53,980 nucleotides of DNA from JASJAR01 sp039198225. GTDB taxonomy: Bacteria > Pseudomonadota > Alphaproteobacteria > Rhodobacterales > Rhodobacteraceae. This document shows positions 1 through 8,407 of this stretch, in pieces (within the stretch, counting starts at the first letter, position 1; every line of letters begins with the position of its first letter). A program made the translations under genes and the position numbers. The DNA lies in assembly GCA_039198225.1 (NCBI GenBank), contig JBCCTQ010000029.1, positions 1 to 53,980 of the forward strand, written 5' to 3'. The notes under the pieces are model-generated. The model was given only the letters and a program-made list of their open reading frames with translations. It ran no database searches and was not told where the DNA came from.

Positions 1-1721
1 AAAGGCTGGCTGCCATCATATCCGACCAGCTCTAAAAGAGATGCTTCAATGTCTTCGATCTTGCCGTCGATGTACTGCCAAAACTGGCGATCCGCTTCTT
101 CATGCGCGTCGCGATGCGCGGGTTGATCAAAGTGAAGTGCCTGAAAACCGCTCGCGCGCGCATTTGCTAAATCGCTCTTATAATTATCGCCAATATGAAG
201 AATTTTTCTGGGGTCAATATTCTCCCTTTCGGACAAGACTGAGAATAGACGGCCGCTGCGCTTCGAACACAAATACTCTGACGAGACGTAAATTGATTTT
301 GGGGCTTGAACGCCCGCATGGTCGATGATCCGTTCGAGCGCAGTTCGATCGTGATAGAAATCGGACGTTAGGATGTAGTCATTTCCGTACTTCTCTATCA
401 GCGTCGAGATATCTGGATTGGCGCTGATAGAAGCCATTTCGGCTTGAATTTCAAATTCCAACAGCTCTTCGATGGACGCCGTTTCGGTGATACCGAGAAA
501 GTCGAGCCAGGCGGCCATAGTGTCTTTGAACCGGTACTCGCCCTCCTGATTGGCCACGAAAGCCTCGGCGGCTCGGCGGAGTTGGAAAAGATAGCGGTGG
601 TCTTGCCGGTGCTTTGGGGCCAGGTTCTCCCATTGGGTCAGAAGGAGATGCCGTGCAGTCCGGAGTTTGATCGCATCCGGCGGGCAATCGCGGTGAACAA
701 TCGTGTCCCACATGTCCAAGCTGAGTTGGCGACCCTTTAAAAGTTCAAGAGCACGCTCCAGAAACGCGGAATTCTCGTCCTCTGGTGTCTCTTTCTTGGC
801 CGAACTGCGCAGCTCGACGTCAATGGGCCAACCTTTTAGTGGCTTACCCAAAGGGAGGGCCCCCGCATTGACGCCGGTGCGGCGCCGGGTTTCCGCCCAA
901 TCCTTTTCCGGTAAAACATCGGCGACACAAAGCCCGTCTTCGCTGACTGGGTGATGAAGTCCAATGAGAGGGCCCCGCTCGATCCGCCCGCGTCGGCGTA
1001 CATAATCCTCCAGAACGCTCTGATGCGGTTCGGAGGTGGCCAATTCCCGAGGATAGACCCGCGGGTCAAATGCCGCATTTGGGCGGAGACCAGCGGCTTC
1101 GCCGTAGAGAAGATAATGGCTTATCGGATCGATGGTCGTCGCGCGGATCCAAGGCAGTTGTTCTTCATAAAGATGAACATCAAACCAGTCCTGGATGAAA
1201 TTGCAGCGGGCGACCCAGGTCAGGTGCTGGGGAACGAGACGATCGGACTTCGAGGTAAGACGGCGTTCTTTCCAGCCGTGCTCTGCGTAGTGGATGGCCG
1301 GAGATTGGCCGAACTCGCGAATGTCACAATTCTCAGTAAAGTACTGGATCGCATCAAAGTCCGGGGTGAAACACTGGTCGGTCTCGTGCCCCCATGCGAA
1401 GTAGTGCATCAGCGGATCAATGTCGCTAGAACGATCGAGATCGAAACCAGCGAAATAGTAGTCTCGCTGCGCAAGACCTTTGTAAAAATCGTAAACCTCA
1501 ACGCCCCGGCTGTTCAGGATACGGCGCCGGTCATGGCCATGATAGGCCCGGCGACCCTCGAGCCGGCCGAATTTGATGAAGTGACCGTAGGCATGGCGTC
1601 CTCGGATCTTCAGATCGGGATTATTCTCTAGATAGAACCGCTTGTCGAAAAAACGCTCTTCTTCCTCGCTCGGGTCCGGAAGGTCGCCATCCTCCGTCGA
1701 GCGATACAGATCTCGTAGCAT
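1..1721 (-). CDS. HAD-domain glycan-biosynthesis protein with N-terminal repeats (partial, C-terminus off window)
   Basis: An open frame runs from ATG at 1721 to the left edge (573 residues seen, no stop). An in-frame TGA 21 nt upstream and a GGGAG ribosome site support this start. Residues about 24-230 hold two or three repeats of a type common in roseobacter glycosyltransferases (FD..FYLENNPDL, then HY or HF, then G..EGR). Residues about 334-530 form a HAD-superfamily domain: SLDMWDT (nucleophile D336), YILTSDFY, a Lys near CSKRSG, and HIGDNYKSDL. This resembles the predicted HAD hydrolase (COG5610-like) often fused to glycosyltransferases in surface-polysaccharide loci. The missing C-terminus may carry the transferase. 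The family assignment is firm; the substrate is unknown. Confidence 0.8.
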   Translation of the reverse strand, partial: MLRDLYRSTEDGDLPDPSEEEERFFDKRFYLENNPDLKIRGRHAYGHFIKFGRLEGRRAYHGHDRRRILNSRGVEVYDFYKGLAQRDYYFAGFDLDRSSDIDPLMHYFAWGHETDQCFTPDFDAIQYFTENCDIREFGQSPAIHYAEHGWKERRLTSKSDRLVPQHLTWVARCNFIQDWFDVHLYEEQLPWIRATTIDPISHYLLYGEAAGLRPNAAFDPRVYPRELATSEPHQSVLEDYVRRRGRIERGPLIGLHHPVSEDGLCVADVLPEKDWAETRRRTGVNAGALPLGKPLKGWPIDVELRSSAKKETPEDENSAFLERALELLKGRQLSLDMWDTIVHRDCPPDAIKLRTARHLLLTQWENLAPKHRQDHRYLFQLRRAAEAFVANQEGEYRFKDTMAAWLDFLGITETASIEELLEFEIQAEMASISANPDISTLIEKYGNDYILTSDFYHDRTALERIIDHAGVQAPKSIYVSSEYLCSKRSGRLFSVLSERENIDPRKILHIGDNYKSDLANARASGFQALHFDQPAHRDAHEEADRQFWQYIDGKIEDIEASLLELVGYDGSQP

Positions 1722-1864
1722 TTTCGACTCCCGGCCTGGTCAGGGACGTCATTGAGCATTTTCGTAAAGACTTGGTTTCTTTTTCAGAAAATGACGCCAT
1801 CTGTGGCCACGCGGGACGGGGCTTTTCTTGCGGTGTGACGCATGAGAATCTGCCGAGCCCGGGC

Positions 1865-1897
1865 ATCGGATTGACCTAGAATTCAGATCAATCGGAT
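1865..1897. repeat. Imperfect inverted repeat (candidate operator)
   Basis: ATCGGATTGA (1865-1874) and TCAATCGGAT (1888-1897) pair at 9 of 10 positions around a 13-nt spacer containing GAATTC. The site lies between divergent genes, so it could bind a dimeric regulator. Function is inferred. Confidence 0.35.
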
Positions 1898-2062
1898 CAC
1901 ATCACGAGAATTAGCGCTGCTGCGCAATTAATATCTTAAGGAATATGGCATTTCTGCGGTCGCGACACGCAGTGCAAATTTGCATCAAACGCACGAATTT
2001 AGCCATTTGGTTAACGCAAATTCGCGGGTGGTGGGTAGCAGGTCTACGAATAGGATCGTCTT

Positions 2063-2120
2063 TCGCAACAGCAGACCATTTATTGGTCAATTCGTTCCAA
2101 TCCAGAACCGACTGTTGCGA
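2063..2120. repeat. Nested inverted repeat upstream of the SH3 gene
   Basis: TCGCAACAG (2063-2071) and CTGTTGCGA (2112-2120) are perfect 9-bp complements. Inside them GACCA (2074-2078) and TGGTC (2084-2088) form a second short stem. The element ends 92 nt before the SH3 start codon and could be an operator pair or a structured region. No T-run follows, so it is not a typical terminator. Confidence 0.4.
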
Positions 2121-2161
2121 TATTCCTCGGCCATTGTTTCGAGACCTCAAATTTGACGGCT

Positions 2162-2190
2162 TTGACTTTCCGCCGCAATCAACTTGGTAT
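2162..2190 (+). promoter_or_regulatory. Candidate sigma-70-type promoter
   Basis: TTGACT (2162-2167), a 17-nt spacer, then TGGTAT (2185-2190). The -35 is strong and the -10 weak. The position gives a short leader before the start at 2213. Confidence 0.3.
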
Positions 2191-2212
2191 GGCACCAGTT
2201 AGGTGGGTAACG

Positions 2213-3670
2213 ATGAAACATGTAGCTTTCGGTTTTGCCATGGTCTGCGCTGGTTGCGGCGCGATCTTTGGCGGTGCGTCCAAGAACGCTTCGGTCTCGG
2301 CAACGGCTCTGAACTTGCGAACCGCTCCGACGGTCACGTCCAACGCCATTGATGTTCTGCCGCGCGGAACGGAGATGCACGTCATCGACCGGTCCGGCGA
2401 TTGGGTGCGAGGAACGGTCACGCGCCGAGGGGAGACAGTTGAGGGCTGGGTGAATGGCCGGTTCTTGACCGCGACGGGCGTGCCGGCTCGTCCAAGCCAG
2501 CCTGATGGGCTGCCTAAAGTGCCGGAACTCAAGCAAAGCGCGAGTGAGGCGGAGGCTGCGCAGCGTTTCCGGGTTACCGCGAGCCGGCTCAACATGCGGA
2601 CTGGGCCTGGACTCGACAATCGAGTGCGCGCCGTCCTTGCGCGCGGTACCAGTGTCGAACTCCTCGAGCGATCCCAGGGTTGGATCCGGGCGCAGGTGTC
2701 GTACAAGGGCCGACGCATTGTCGGCTGGGTGAGCGATCGGTACGTCCAAGAGATCAAGCCAGTGGTGGTGCGCCGTCCGGCAATCTTCACCGCCCAACTC
2801 ACGCCGACCGACACGCCCCAAGTGGAAGCGAGCTTTCTCAACTTCCGGGCCGGGCCGACTACGCAATCTGAAGTGATTGGCGTTCTCACGCGCGGCACGC
2901 CCGTGACCATTATCGGCCGTGACGGCAATTGGCTCCAGGCCCGTGCGATCGGCGCCGACGGGGTGCAACAGACGGGCTGGTTGGCGTCGCGTTTTGTGGC
3001 TGAGCCGTCGACACGGTCAACGGCCGTCATCACGCGCACTGCCCCAAGTGCAACAGCCGCGCCGGTCGCGCCCGCTGCAGCTGAAACCACTGCGACCGAC
3101 TTGGCCGCGATCCCAGTCCCGGAAGCAACCGAGACACCCGAGGCGAGCGACACGGCCTCTCTTGCCGTGGCACCACCGACGGTGCCCAAACAGACCGCGC
3201 CAAGTACAAGCGAAGATCTCTCGGCCGGACTTGCGCCGGTAGAGCCTTTCAAGGAGCTCGATCAGGAACCGGACCGGGTCCAGCCGGCACCGATCTCGGC
3301 AAGGGTCAGCAACGCGCCGGTTACTCCGGTCAATCCGGTGACTTTTGCGGCACGGGACTTCTCCTGCCGGAACGGATACTTCCAGAACACGTTCGAGGCC
3401 TGCTCGGCGGATATTCGGATCGATGTTCAACTGGCGGACGGAGACGACCGTGCGACCGCGGCAACTGTTCCAGTGCAGTGCCGGGTCGATTTTGAGTATG
3501 AGGCCGGTGGAACGGCAGAACGCGAGACCGTGATCCGCAATGCAAGCGTGCCAATGCGGAATGGTCAGGGAAGCGCCGTAGTGGAAGCTCGAATCGACTT
3601 CCTTTTCCGCGTCGACAACGTGACCCGTGTATCGCTCACCGAACTCAATTGTACGGATGGGGGCAATTAA
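2213..3670 (+). CDS. Exported protein with three bacterial SH3 domains
   Basis: This 485-residue protein starts at ATG 2213, 7 nt after AGGTGG; the frame extends 20 codons upstream without a better ribosome site. A hydrophobic N-terminus (FGFAMVCAGCG) looks like an export signal but not a clean lipobox. Three SH3b repeats follow at about residues 6-68, 98-159 and 182-244, each with the L.[MFL]R..P...... pattern and a G-W near the end. An Ala/Pro/Thr-rich linker (about 250-350) leads to a C-terminal domain with four cysteines, probably disulfide-bonded. Bacterial SH3 repeats usually bind peptidoglycan or peptides in the envelope, so a periplasmic wall-associated role is inferred. The C-terminal domain is unrecognised. 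Confidence 0.85.
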   Translation: MKHVAFGFAMVCAGCGAIFGGASKNASVSATALNLRTAPTVTSNAIDVLPRGTEMHVIDRSGDWVRGTVTRRGETVEGWVNGRFLTATGVPARPSQPDGLPKVPELKQSASEAEAAQRFRVTASRLNMRTGPGLDNRVRAVLARGTSVELLERSQGWIRAQVSYKGRRIVGWVSDRYVQEIKPVVVRRPAIFTAQLTPTDTPQVEASFLNFRAGPTTQSEVIGVLTRGTPVTIIGRDGNWLQARAIGADGVQQTGWLASRFVAEPSTRSTAVITRTAPSATAAPVAPAAAETTATDLAAIPVPEATETPEASDTASLAVAPPTVPKQTAPSTSEDLSAGLAPVEPFKELDQEPDRVQPAPISARVSNAPVTPVNPVTFAARDFSCRNGYFQNTFEACSADIRIDVQLADGDDRATAATVPVQCRVDFEYEAGGTAERETVIRNASVPMRNGQGSAVVEARIDFLFRVDNVTRVSLTELNCTDGGN

Positions 3671-3683
3671 TTGACGGTTTGCC

Positions 3684-3899
3684 CTACCGGGCGACCCGAT
3701 CCAGTTCGGGCTGTTTTTCTTCCTTGGGTCGCATCGCGGCGTTGAGAAGAGAAACGCCCACGACCATTGCAACCGTCGCCGAGCCGGCGCCGTAACCTGC
3801 CAAAAGCGCAACAAGCACGCTTTGGCCTAAAGCGAACTTTGTGAACGCAAAGCTGCATATTGCAGCTAGAGCTCCAAGAACTGATGCAACCGCAATCAT
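3684..3899 (-). CDS. Small membrane protein, two predicted helices
   Basis: A 71-residue protein with two hydrophobic segments (about residues 3-25 and 28-53) and a short charged C-terminal tail (RPKEEKQ). I recognise no family. The frame is preferred over an overlapping 80-codon frame because that one is Arg/Cys-rich and not protein-like. Size and topology resemble the 82-residue protein at 16842-17090. It lies 73 nt downstream of the beta-helix gene on the same strand. A GGGGTGG ribosome site sits inside a hairpin just before the ATG. Role unknown. Confidence 0.6.
   Translation of the reverse strand: MIAVASVLGALAAICSFAFTKFALGQSVLVALLAGYGAGSATVAMVVGVSLLNAAMRPKEEKQPELDRVAR
3695..3718 (+). 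terminator. Possible weak intrinsic terminator after the SH3 gene
   Basis: CCCGA and TCGGG (3695-3699, 3706-3710) form a short stem followed by CTGTTTTT. It lies inside the 3' end of the opposing small gene. The stem is only 5 bp, so this is tentative. Confidence 0.3.
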
Positions 3900-3903
3900 G
3901 TCG

Positions 3904-3930
3904 GGCCACCCCGGTTATTTTGGGATGGCC
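3904..3930 (-). promoter_or_regulatory. Hairpin overlapping a ribosome-binding site
   Basis: Read on the minus strand, GGCCATCCC (3930-3922) and GGGGTGGCC (3912-3904) pair at 8 of 9 positions around AAAATAACC. The 3' arm contains the apparent ribosome site of the gene starting at 3899, 4 nt away. It could control translation, or be a T-less terminator for the upstream gene. Confidence 0.35.
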
Positions 3931-3972
3931 GCAAGGACGCCGGAAGAAGGTAGAGGTGTAGCATCGGACCCG

Positions 3973-4932
3973 TCACGCGCCCTGGTCGCTGTCGAAGCGC
4001 GGCGCATCGCGATTGTTGTCTCGCCATTGGGCAACCGCTTCGTCCCATTGGTCCGCCGCCGCCGCCCCTTCGACAATCTCAAAACACGCCGGGGCCCCGC
4101 GCCAAAGATCCGGCAGAGGCCCGTCGCCCAGCCAAAGGAGGCGATTGCCTGAACAGCGCGCAATCGAGCCCCACATGGTCTCGATATGTTCGCCGCCTAC
4201 GGCGTTGCTGGTACTGACAGCGAAGATCGTGTCCCGGATGACAAGCTTTTGGCCCGGCACTTTGACCTTGATCGGGAGCGCATGGCGGGGCGCCCCGCGA
4301 TAGGAATACTCCTCCATCCGAAGAAGCACGCGCTCGAGCCGGAGTTCGCCCTGGGACTGGGTCTTGGAAATCGGAGCGATGCTGATTCCGGCAAAACAGC
4401 CGTCAAACAGTGAATCGCGGATGACCCCTTGGTGAAGATGATCGTTTTCGACGCAATCATCGCGGACCTCTGACATCCAGACCCGTGCAATCGAAAACGC
4501 ATCAGAGCCGGGGTCGATCCGGATCCCGTCCCACACCCGCCGAAGCCGGGCTTGGCGGACAGTGGCACCTGGGCTCGTTTCGAGCCGGATCGCGCTTGAA
4601 TTGCAATAGGTGTGGATCCAATCCGATCCAAGGGGCGCTTCGCCATCAAAACGCCCGCCTAGAATGCGCACCTCCGGGCTCGCTTCGATCGCGAAAGGAT
4701 AACGGTTGATGTCACCCCGCCCGACATCGCAGCCCCTGAGGGCCGTCGGGGCAGGATTGCGGCTGATCCCAACCCGAAAAAGCGCCGAGCCCAGGTCAAT
4801 TTCCGTACCAGATTGAAGGGATGTCAGGCGCTGGGCCTCGTAACCGAGATCGCCACGAACGATCACCCGGTCCGCCGCACCCGCGGGTGTTGCCAAAAAA
4901 CCGGCCAAGAGAAAAGCCGCTAGGGTTCGCAA
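3973..4932 (-). CDS. Exported right-handed beta-helix-like protein
   Basis: A 319-residue protein starting at TTG (4932), supported by GGGAGGG 4 nt upstream and by a classic signal peptide beginning exactly there (LAAFLLAGFLATPAGA, cut near residue 19). Repeated short strand segments (VRILGGRFDG, VRQARLRRVWDGIRI, GVIRDSLFDGCFAGI, LVIRDTIFA) resemble the coils of parallel beta-helix proteins such as polysaccharide lyases and glycan-binding proteins. It is the last gene of the minus EPS operon, 107 nt after the GT4 gene. By analogy it could bind, trim or modify the exported polymer. I see no catalytic set that fixes the activity. Confidence 0.65.
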   Translation of the reverse strand: MRTLAAFLLAGFLATPAGAADRVIVRGDLGYEAQRLTSLQSGTEIDLGSALFRVGISRNPAPTALRGCDVGRGDINRYPFAIEASPEVRILGGRFDGEAPLGSDWIHTYCNSSAIRLETSPGATVRQARLRRVWDGIRIDPGSDAFSIARVWMSEVRDDCVENDHLHQGVIRDSLFDGCFAGISIAPISKTQSQGELRLERVLLRMEEYSYRGAPRHALPIKVKVPGQKLVIRDTIFAVSTSNAVGGEHIETMWGSIARCSGNRLLWLGDGPLPDLWRGAPACFEIVEGAAAADQWDEAVAQWRDNNRDAPRFDSDQGA

Positions 4933-5039
4933 GATGCCCTCCCAAACAGTCTCGCCCCCCGAGGCTAGGAGCGAAAAGTTAACGAATTATCTATGGCGTG
5001 TCACGGTGGCTGACCAATGCACCCGCGATAAAGGTCTCG

Positions 5040-6197
5040 TTATGCGACCCTCGGGCCACCGGAGTTGAGGCTCCGGTAAAAGGCGTTGGTCATTGAACCC
5101 ATCTTTCGCCAATCCCACGCCGACAGATCGGATTCCACCGCGCGCGCCGACATCCGGTCACGGAGCAAAGGCTCGTGGACGAGTTTGAGGATCGCCGCTC
5201 CGAAGCTACCCCAATCGTCGGAGCCAATCAGGAAGCCGTTCTTGCCGTCCTCAACCACCGCTTCGATGCCGGGCAGGTCGAAAGCCACAACGGGGCGACC
5301 CCCAACGAGCGACTGGAGCACCACACGGGGCATCCCCTCCTGGCCAGAGCTCAGAATTGTCATATCGGAAAGTGCGATGAGGCGTTCCGGATCGCTCCTG
5401 TAGCCGACCATACGGATGGCCTCGCCGATCCCCAGATCGCGCGCCTTGGCTTCGATAGCGCCCTTAAGAGGGCCATCGCCCGCGAAGAGGATCCTGGTGT
5501 CGGGATGGGCGGCCACAACTGGCAAGAGGGCGGGCAGAAGGTCGAGATGGCGTTTGCGCGGCTCCAGGGCTGCCACCATAAGGATGACCGGAGGCTTTGG
5601 CGCATCCGGAGCGACGCCAAGAATTGCGCGCCAGTCTCCCGGCAGATTGGCGTTCCGAAACCGCTCAATGTCAAAACCGGACGGTATCACTTCATGGGCC
5701 ACGCGCTTGCCCACCCCGTTCGAGATGCACCCGCTTTGCATTCCCTGGCTCACATGGACATAGCCGTCGGTCACGCGGGCGGCCGCCCGCTCGGCCAGAA
5801 GGTAGGCCTTGCTCGAAAGACCACTGGCACCGACGAAAGGAAGGATATGCACACCGTGGACAACGCGCGGCACGTTTTCGGCCGCAGCAGCCAGACGACC
5901 GAGGATCCCGGCCTTTGACTGGTGGGTGTGGACCACATCCGGTTTCAGGTCTCTAAGTGCCTGACGGAGCTCGCCAAAGGCGCGTATATCTTTCAAAGGG
6001 TGAACCGGACGCACAAGGCTCGGCACCTCAACCAAACGGATATCGGGGGCAAGCCGACGGACGAGGTCCGGGCGCGCCTCGCCGCCATGGATCAGCGTCA
6101 CCTCGCAGCCTTCTTCCATCTGGCCTTTGCTTGTCAGAAGCACGTTCTCTTCTGAGCCGGCCCGGAGAAGCCGCGTCATGATATGGACAACATGCAT
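5040..6197 (-). CDS. Glycosyltransferase family 4 (GT-B fold)
   Basis: A 385-residue GT4-type retaining glycosyltransferase. The N-terminal half carries the acceptor side (HIMTRLLRAGSEENVL; DVVHTHQSKAGILGRLAA). The C-terminal half carries the nucleotide-sugar side (ALEPRKRHLDLL, FAGDGPLKGAIEA, MVGYRSDPERL, SSGQEGMPRVVLQS). In the usual E-x7-E motif the second Glu is Gln here, a variation seen in some GT4 enzymes. ATG 6197 is preceded by AGGA. The gene starts 11 nt after the polymerase gene, so it is co-transcribed with it. It probably adds a sugar to the EPS repeat unit on the cytoplasmic face. Donor and linkage cannot be read. Confidence 0.88.
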   Translation of the reverse strand: MHVVHIMTRLLRAGSEENVLLTSKGQMEEGCEVTLIHGGEARPDLVRRLAPDIRLVEVPSLVRPVHPLKDIRAFGELRQALRDLKPDVVHTHQSKAGILGRLAAAAENVPRVVHGVHILPFVGASGLSSKAYLLAERAAARVTDGYVHVSQGMQSGCISNGVGKRVAHEVIPSGFDIERFRNANLPGDWRAILGVAPDAPKPPVILMVAALEPRKRHLDLLPALLPVVAAHPDTRILFAGDGPLKGAIEAKARDLGIGEAIRMVGYRSDPERLIALSDMTILSSGQEGMPRVVLQSLVGGRPVVAFDLPGIEAVVEDGKNGFLIGSDDWGSFGAAILKLVHEPLLRDRMSARAVESDLSAWDWRKMGSMTNAFYRSLNSGGPRVA

Positions 6198-6208
6198 GCT
6201 GGGGCGTC

Positions 6209-7525
6209 CTAGGCCGGGGCCGGCCGGGCCTGCGTCCCGACGCGGCGATCGGAAACACTGCGTCGAATATGCCCCCGGACTGCAGAGAAAAGGAACAAGA
6301 CTAGCCAGAAAAGTGGACTTGTGGACGGTCCAAAGGATTCCGAAAACTGGTTGGCAGCCAGATAATTACCCGCGCCGAGAGCACTGCCCACCAACAGAAG
6401 TTGGTAGGTGTTGTCACCGCTGGCCCGGAAAAGCTCACCGAGAAGCGTGGTCACCAATATGATAACGATCGTCCCAATCAGGATTACCGCTAGGACCAAT
6501 CCGGCCGCGCCCATGGTACGGGCATAGTCGAGGAAGAGGTTGTGGCTATGGGAGATGGTCTTGCCACTCTGGTCCGAAAGGAGAGGCTGGCCAGCCCCTT
6601 CCCCGAGCCAGGCATTCTCATTGAAGATCCGAAGGCTCTCCTGCCAAAGGAATTGCCGCGACTGGATAGACGGCACCGTCAACTCGGGGTTGAAGAAAGC
6701 ACTGAGAAGGGCCGCCGCGCGCGGGTTGAGAACCTCGAGGATTGATGCCCCTGCCACACCCAAGGCTAGAAGAGCCGCCAACGTAATGGACCCGAAAAAC
6801 AGCCGCTCCACGCCGCGAAACCGCAGAATCACGGCAAGGATGGCAAACATCGCCAGGCCCGCGCCGGTGAAAAGGAGGTTGGCCTTGGACCCTGAAAGCT
6901 GGAGGGCAACGAGCATGGCCACCAGGCTGAGGATCGAGAGAAGCCGGATCCGCCCACCAACCGAGAGAGCAAGCCCCGCCGCCACCGGCCCAATGGTGGA
7001 GATAACCATGCCGAATTGGTTCGGGTTCTTAAATGTGCCGTGGGCGCGGTCAGTCCCGTTAAAGATCCGCACAGCAAGTGGTTCGTATAACGCACCGGCA
7101 ATCGACAGAAGCGACACCGCCCCGATGGCGGCAACAAGGAACGCGGCAAGGTGGATCATCCGCCGCTCGTTCCAGGTCCCCACGGCAAAGCAATAGACCG
7201 CGAGGGCGGCAATCATCGCAACGAAGACGCGGAATACGCGGAAAGGTTCGGCGGCCCAGATCGCGGTAATCATGGCCACCGTGGCGATGCCAAGGGCTGC
7301 TGCGAGGATGATCGAAACGGCCACCGATCCTGCCGGATCAAAGAGCGGCGCCCGCCGCGCCGCGACGAAGATCGCCCAGAACGGAACCCCCGCCAGGAGC
7401 AGCAATTGCCCCACAGATGCCCCGCCAGGCAATCCCAGAAGATCCGCTGCGGCAATCGCCGCTATGACGAACAGACCATACTGGAAGAGACCATGGGCCG
7501 GTTCGCGCCCGCTGGCCTCTGTCAT
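6209..7525 (-). CDS. O-antigen ligase / Wzy-like polymerase, multi-pass membrane protein
   Basis: A 438-residue protein with about ten to twelve hydrophobic helices. A large periplasmic loop near residues 290-350 carries FLWQESLRIFNEN, GEGAGQPL and SHSHNLFLDYARTMG, the His-containing Wzy_C pattern of O-antigen ligases and polymerases. The chosen start is ATG 7525, which overlaps the Wzz stop as ATGA; ATG 7540 is an alternative, and the longer frame to 7648 looks like read-back into wzz. With neighbouring Wzz, Wzx and ExoY-like genes, a polymerase role joining lipid-linked repeats in the periplasm is most likely. A ligase role cannot be excluded. Confidence 0.82.
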   Translation of the reverse strand: MTEASGREPAHGLFQYGLFVIAAIAAADLLGLPGGASVGQLLLLAGVPFWAIFVAARRAPLFDPAGSVAVSIILAAALGIATVAMITAIWAAEPFRVFRVFVAMIAALAVYCFAVGTWNERRMIHLAAFLVAAIGAVSLLSIAGALYEPLAVRIFNGTDRAHGTFKNPNQFGMVISTIGPVAAGLALSVGGRIRLLSILSLVAMLVALQLSGSKANLLFTGAGLAMFAILAVILRFRGVERLFFGSITLAALLALGVAGASILEVLNPRAAALLSAFFNPELTVPSIQSRQFLWQESLRIFNENAWLGEGAGQPLLSDQSGKTISHSHNLFLDYARTMGAAGLVLAVILIGTIVIILVTTLLGELFRASGDNTYQLLLVGSALGAGNYLAANQFSESFGPSTSPLFWLVLFLFSAVRGHIRRSVSDRRVGTQARPAPA

Positions 7526-8364
7526 TGGCGAAGTGACCATTCGTTGCGCGCCGCAAAGCCGATCCCGATAACGAGGCCGAGGATTGTGCAAACCGCCAGA
7601 ACCGCCCCCATGTTGGGCGAAGAATGGACAGCTGGCACCGTTGCCCAAGACACGATCCGAAGATCATCGAGGATCCCTGCTGTGTCCGACGGGATCAACG
7701 GCACTGTGTCGTCCCCGGCGGTGATCGACAAATCGGAGCTCTCGCCGGTTGCCGGAAAGTTCACTTTGGCTTCGAGCGCGCTTGTCCGGTCGCGTAACGA
7801 GGCGAGATGATCGACATAGGCTTCCGCAAAGCCGTTCACGATGCGGGCCGACAATTCCGGGTCGTCCGAGGTGAACGCAAGACTCAAAAGCCGCGTTTCG
7901 CCTAAACGTATTGCGTCAAGGCTGCTGCGCACCTTCGGGACAACGGAAAACGCCCGAACGCTTTCCGGCGCCGCATTGTCTCCAACGGCTTGGGTGCCGT
8001 AAAGCGGCCGCGAGAGGCTCGCGCGCACCTGGTTCACGCCCCGGGTGATTGCACCTTGCTGAAGGGCGAATTCATCCTGAAGGTCGAGTTGGGCAACAAC
8101 CTTCGCGATCACCGCGTCCGATTGGATGAGCCGCGCGTGGGTATCCATGTCGAGAAAAAGTGTTTCCACGTCGCCGAATTGGCTCGTTTTGCTTTCGAGC
8201 ACCATCGTCGTTTGGGCCGTGTACATGACCGGCGCCAACACCAGATACAAAAATCCCGCGAGAACACCGAGCGCCGTGCAAATGATCACGATCGGTGCAT
8301 GAAGCCGCCCCTGCCACATCATATGGCGGAGCCTAAGTTTTTCAGTGTTCCAAGTCGGTTCCAT
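7522..8364 (-). CDS. Wzz-like polysaccharide chain-length protein
   Basis: A 280-residue protein with a transmembrane helix near each end (about residues 24-45 and 253-272) and a helical periplasmic domain between. It contains the tail-side features of polysaccharide co-polymerases (LESKTSQFGDVETLF, RLLSLAFTSDDPELSARIVNGFAEAYVDHL). No cytoplasmic tyrosine-kinase domain is attached, unlike Wzc/ExoP. It would set polymer length with the adjacent Wzy-like protein, whose start codon overlaps this stop. ATG 8364 begins the frame and lies 43 nt after the sugar transferase gene. Annotators could also call it a lipopolysaccharide biosynthesis protein. Confidence 0.8.
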   Translation of the reverse strand: MEPTWNTEKLRLRHMMWQGRLHAPIVIICTALGVLAGFLYLVLAPVMYTAQTTMVLESKTSQFGDVETLFLDMDTHARLIQSDAVIAKVVAQLDLQDEFALQQGAITRGVNQVRASLSRPLYGTQAVGDNAAPESVRAFSVVPKVRSSLDAIRLGETRLLSLAFTSDDPELSARIVNGFAEAYVDHLASLRDRTSALEAKVNFPATGESSDLSITAGDDTVPLIPSDTAGILDDLRIVSWATVPAVHSSPNMGAVLAVCTILGLVIGIGFAARNEWSLRQ

Positions 8365-8407
8365 ATGTACTCACACGCTTTCACTAGTTGACAATCACAG
8401 GGCGGCA

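Larger units (their letters stand above)
1722..2212. other. Intergenic region between divergent genes, AT-richer, with dyads
   Basis: These 491 nt separate the minus-strand HAD gene from the plus-strand SH3 gene and should hold both promoters. I see no convincing gene; the short frames here lack family features and ribosome sites. It contains an imperfect dyad at 1865-1897, a nested inverted repeat at 2063-2120 and a candidate promoter at 2162-2190, listed separately. Confidence 0.6.

Noticed and set aside
951..1631. 226-codon plus-strand frame
   Set aside because: It is the complement of the HAD-domain gene, whose minus-strand reading shows clear repeats and HAD motifs.
1911..2202. Short frames of 85-94 codons in the intergenic region
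   Set aside because: They overlap each other on both strands, lack ribosome sites and family features, and cover the dyads and promoter.
2179..3252. 357-codon minus-strand frame inside the SH3 gene
   Set aside because: Composition is Ser/Arg/Thr-rich without domains, while the opposite strand has three SH3 repeats. High-GC shadow.
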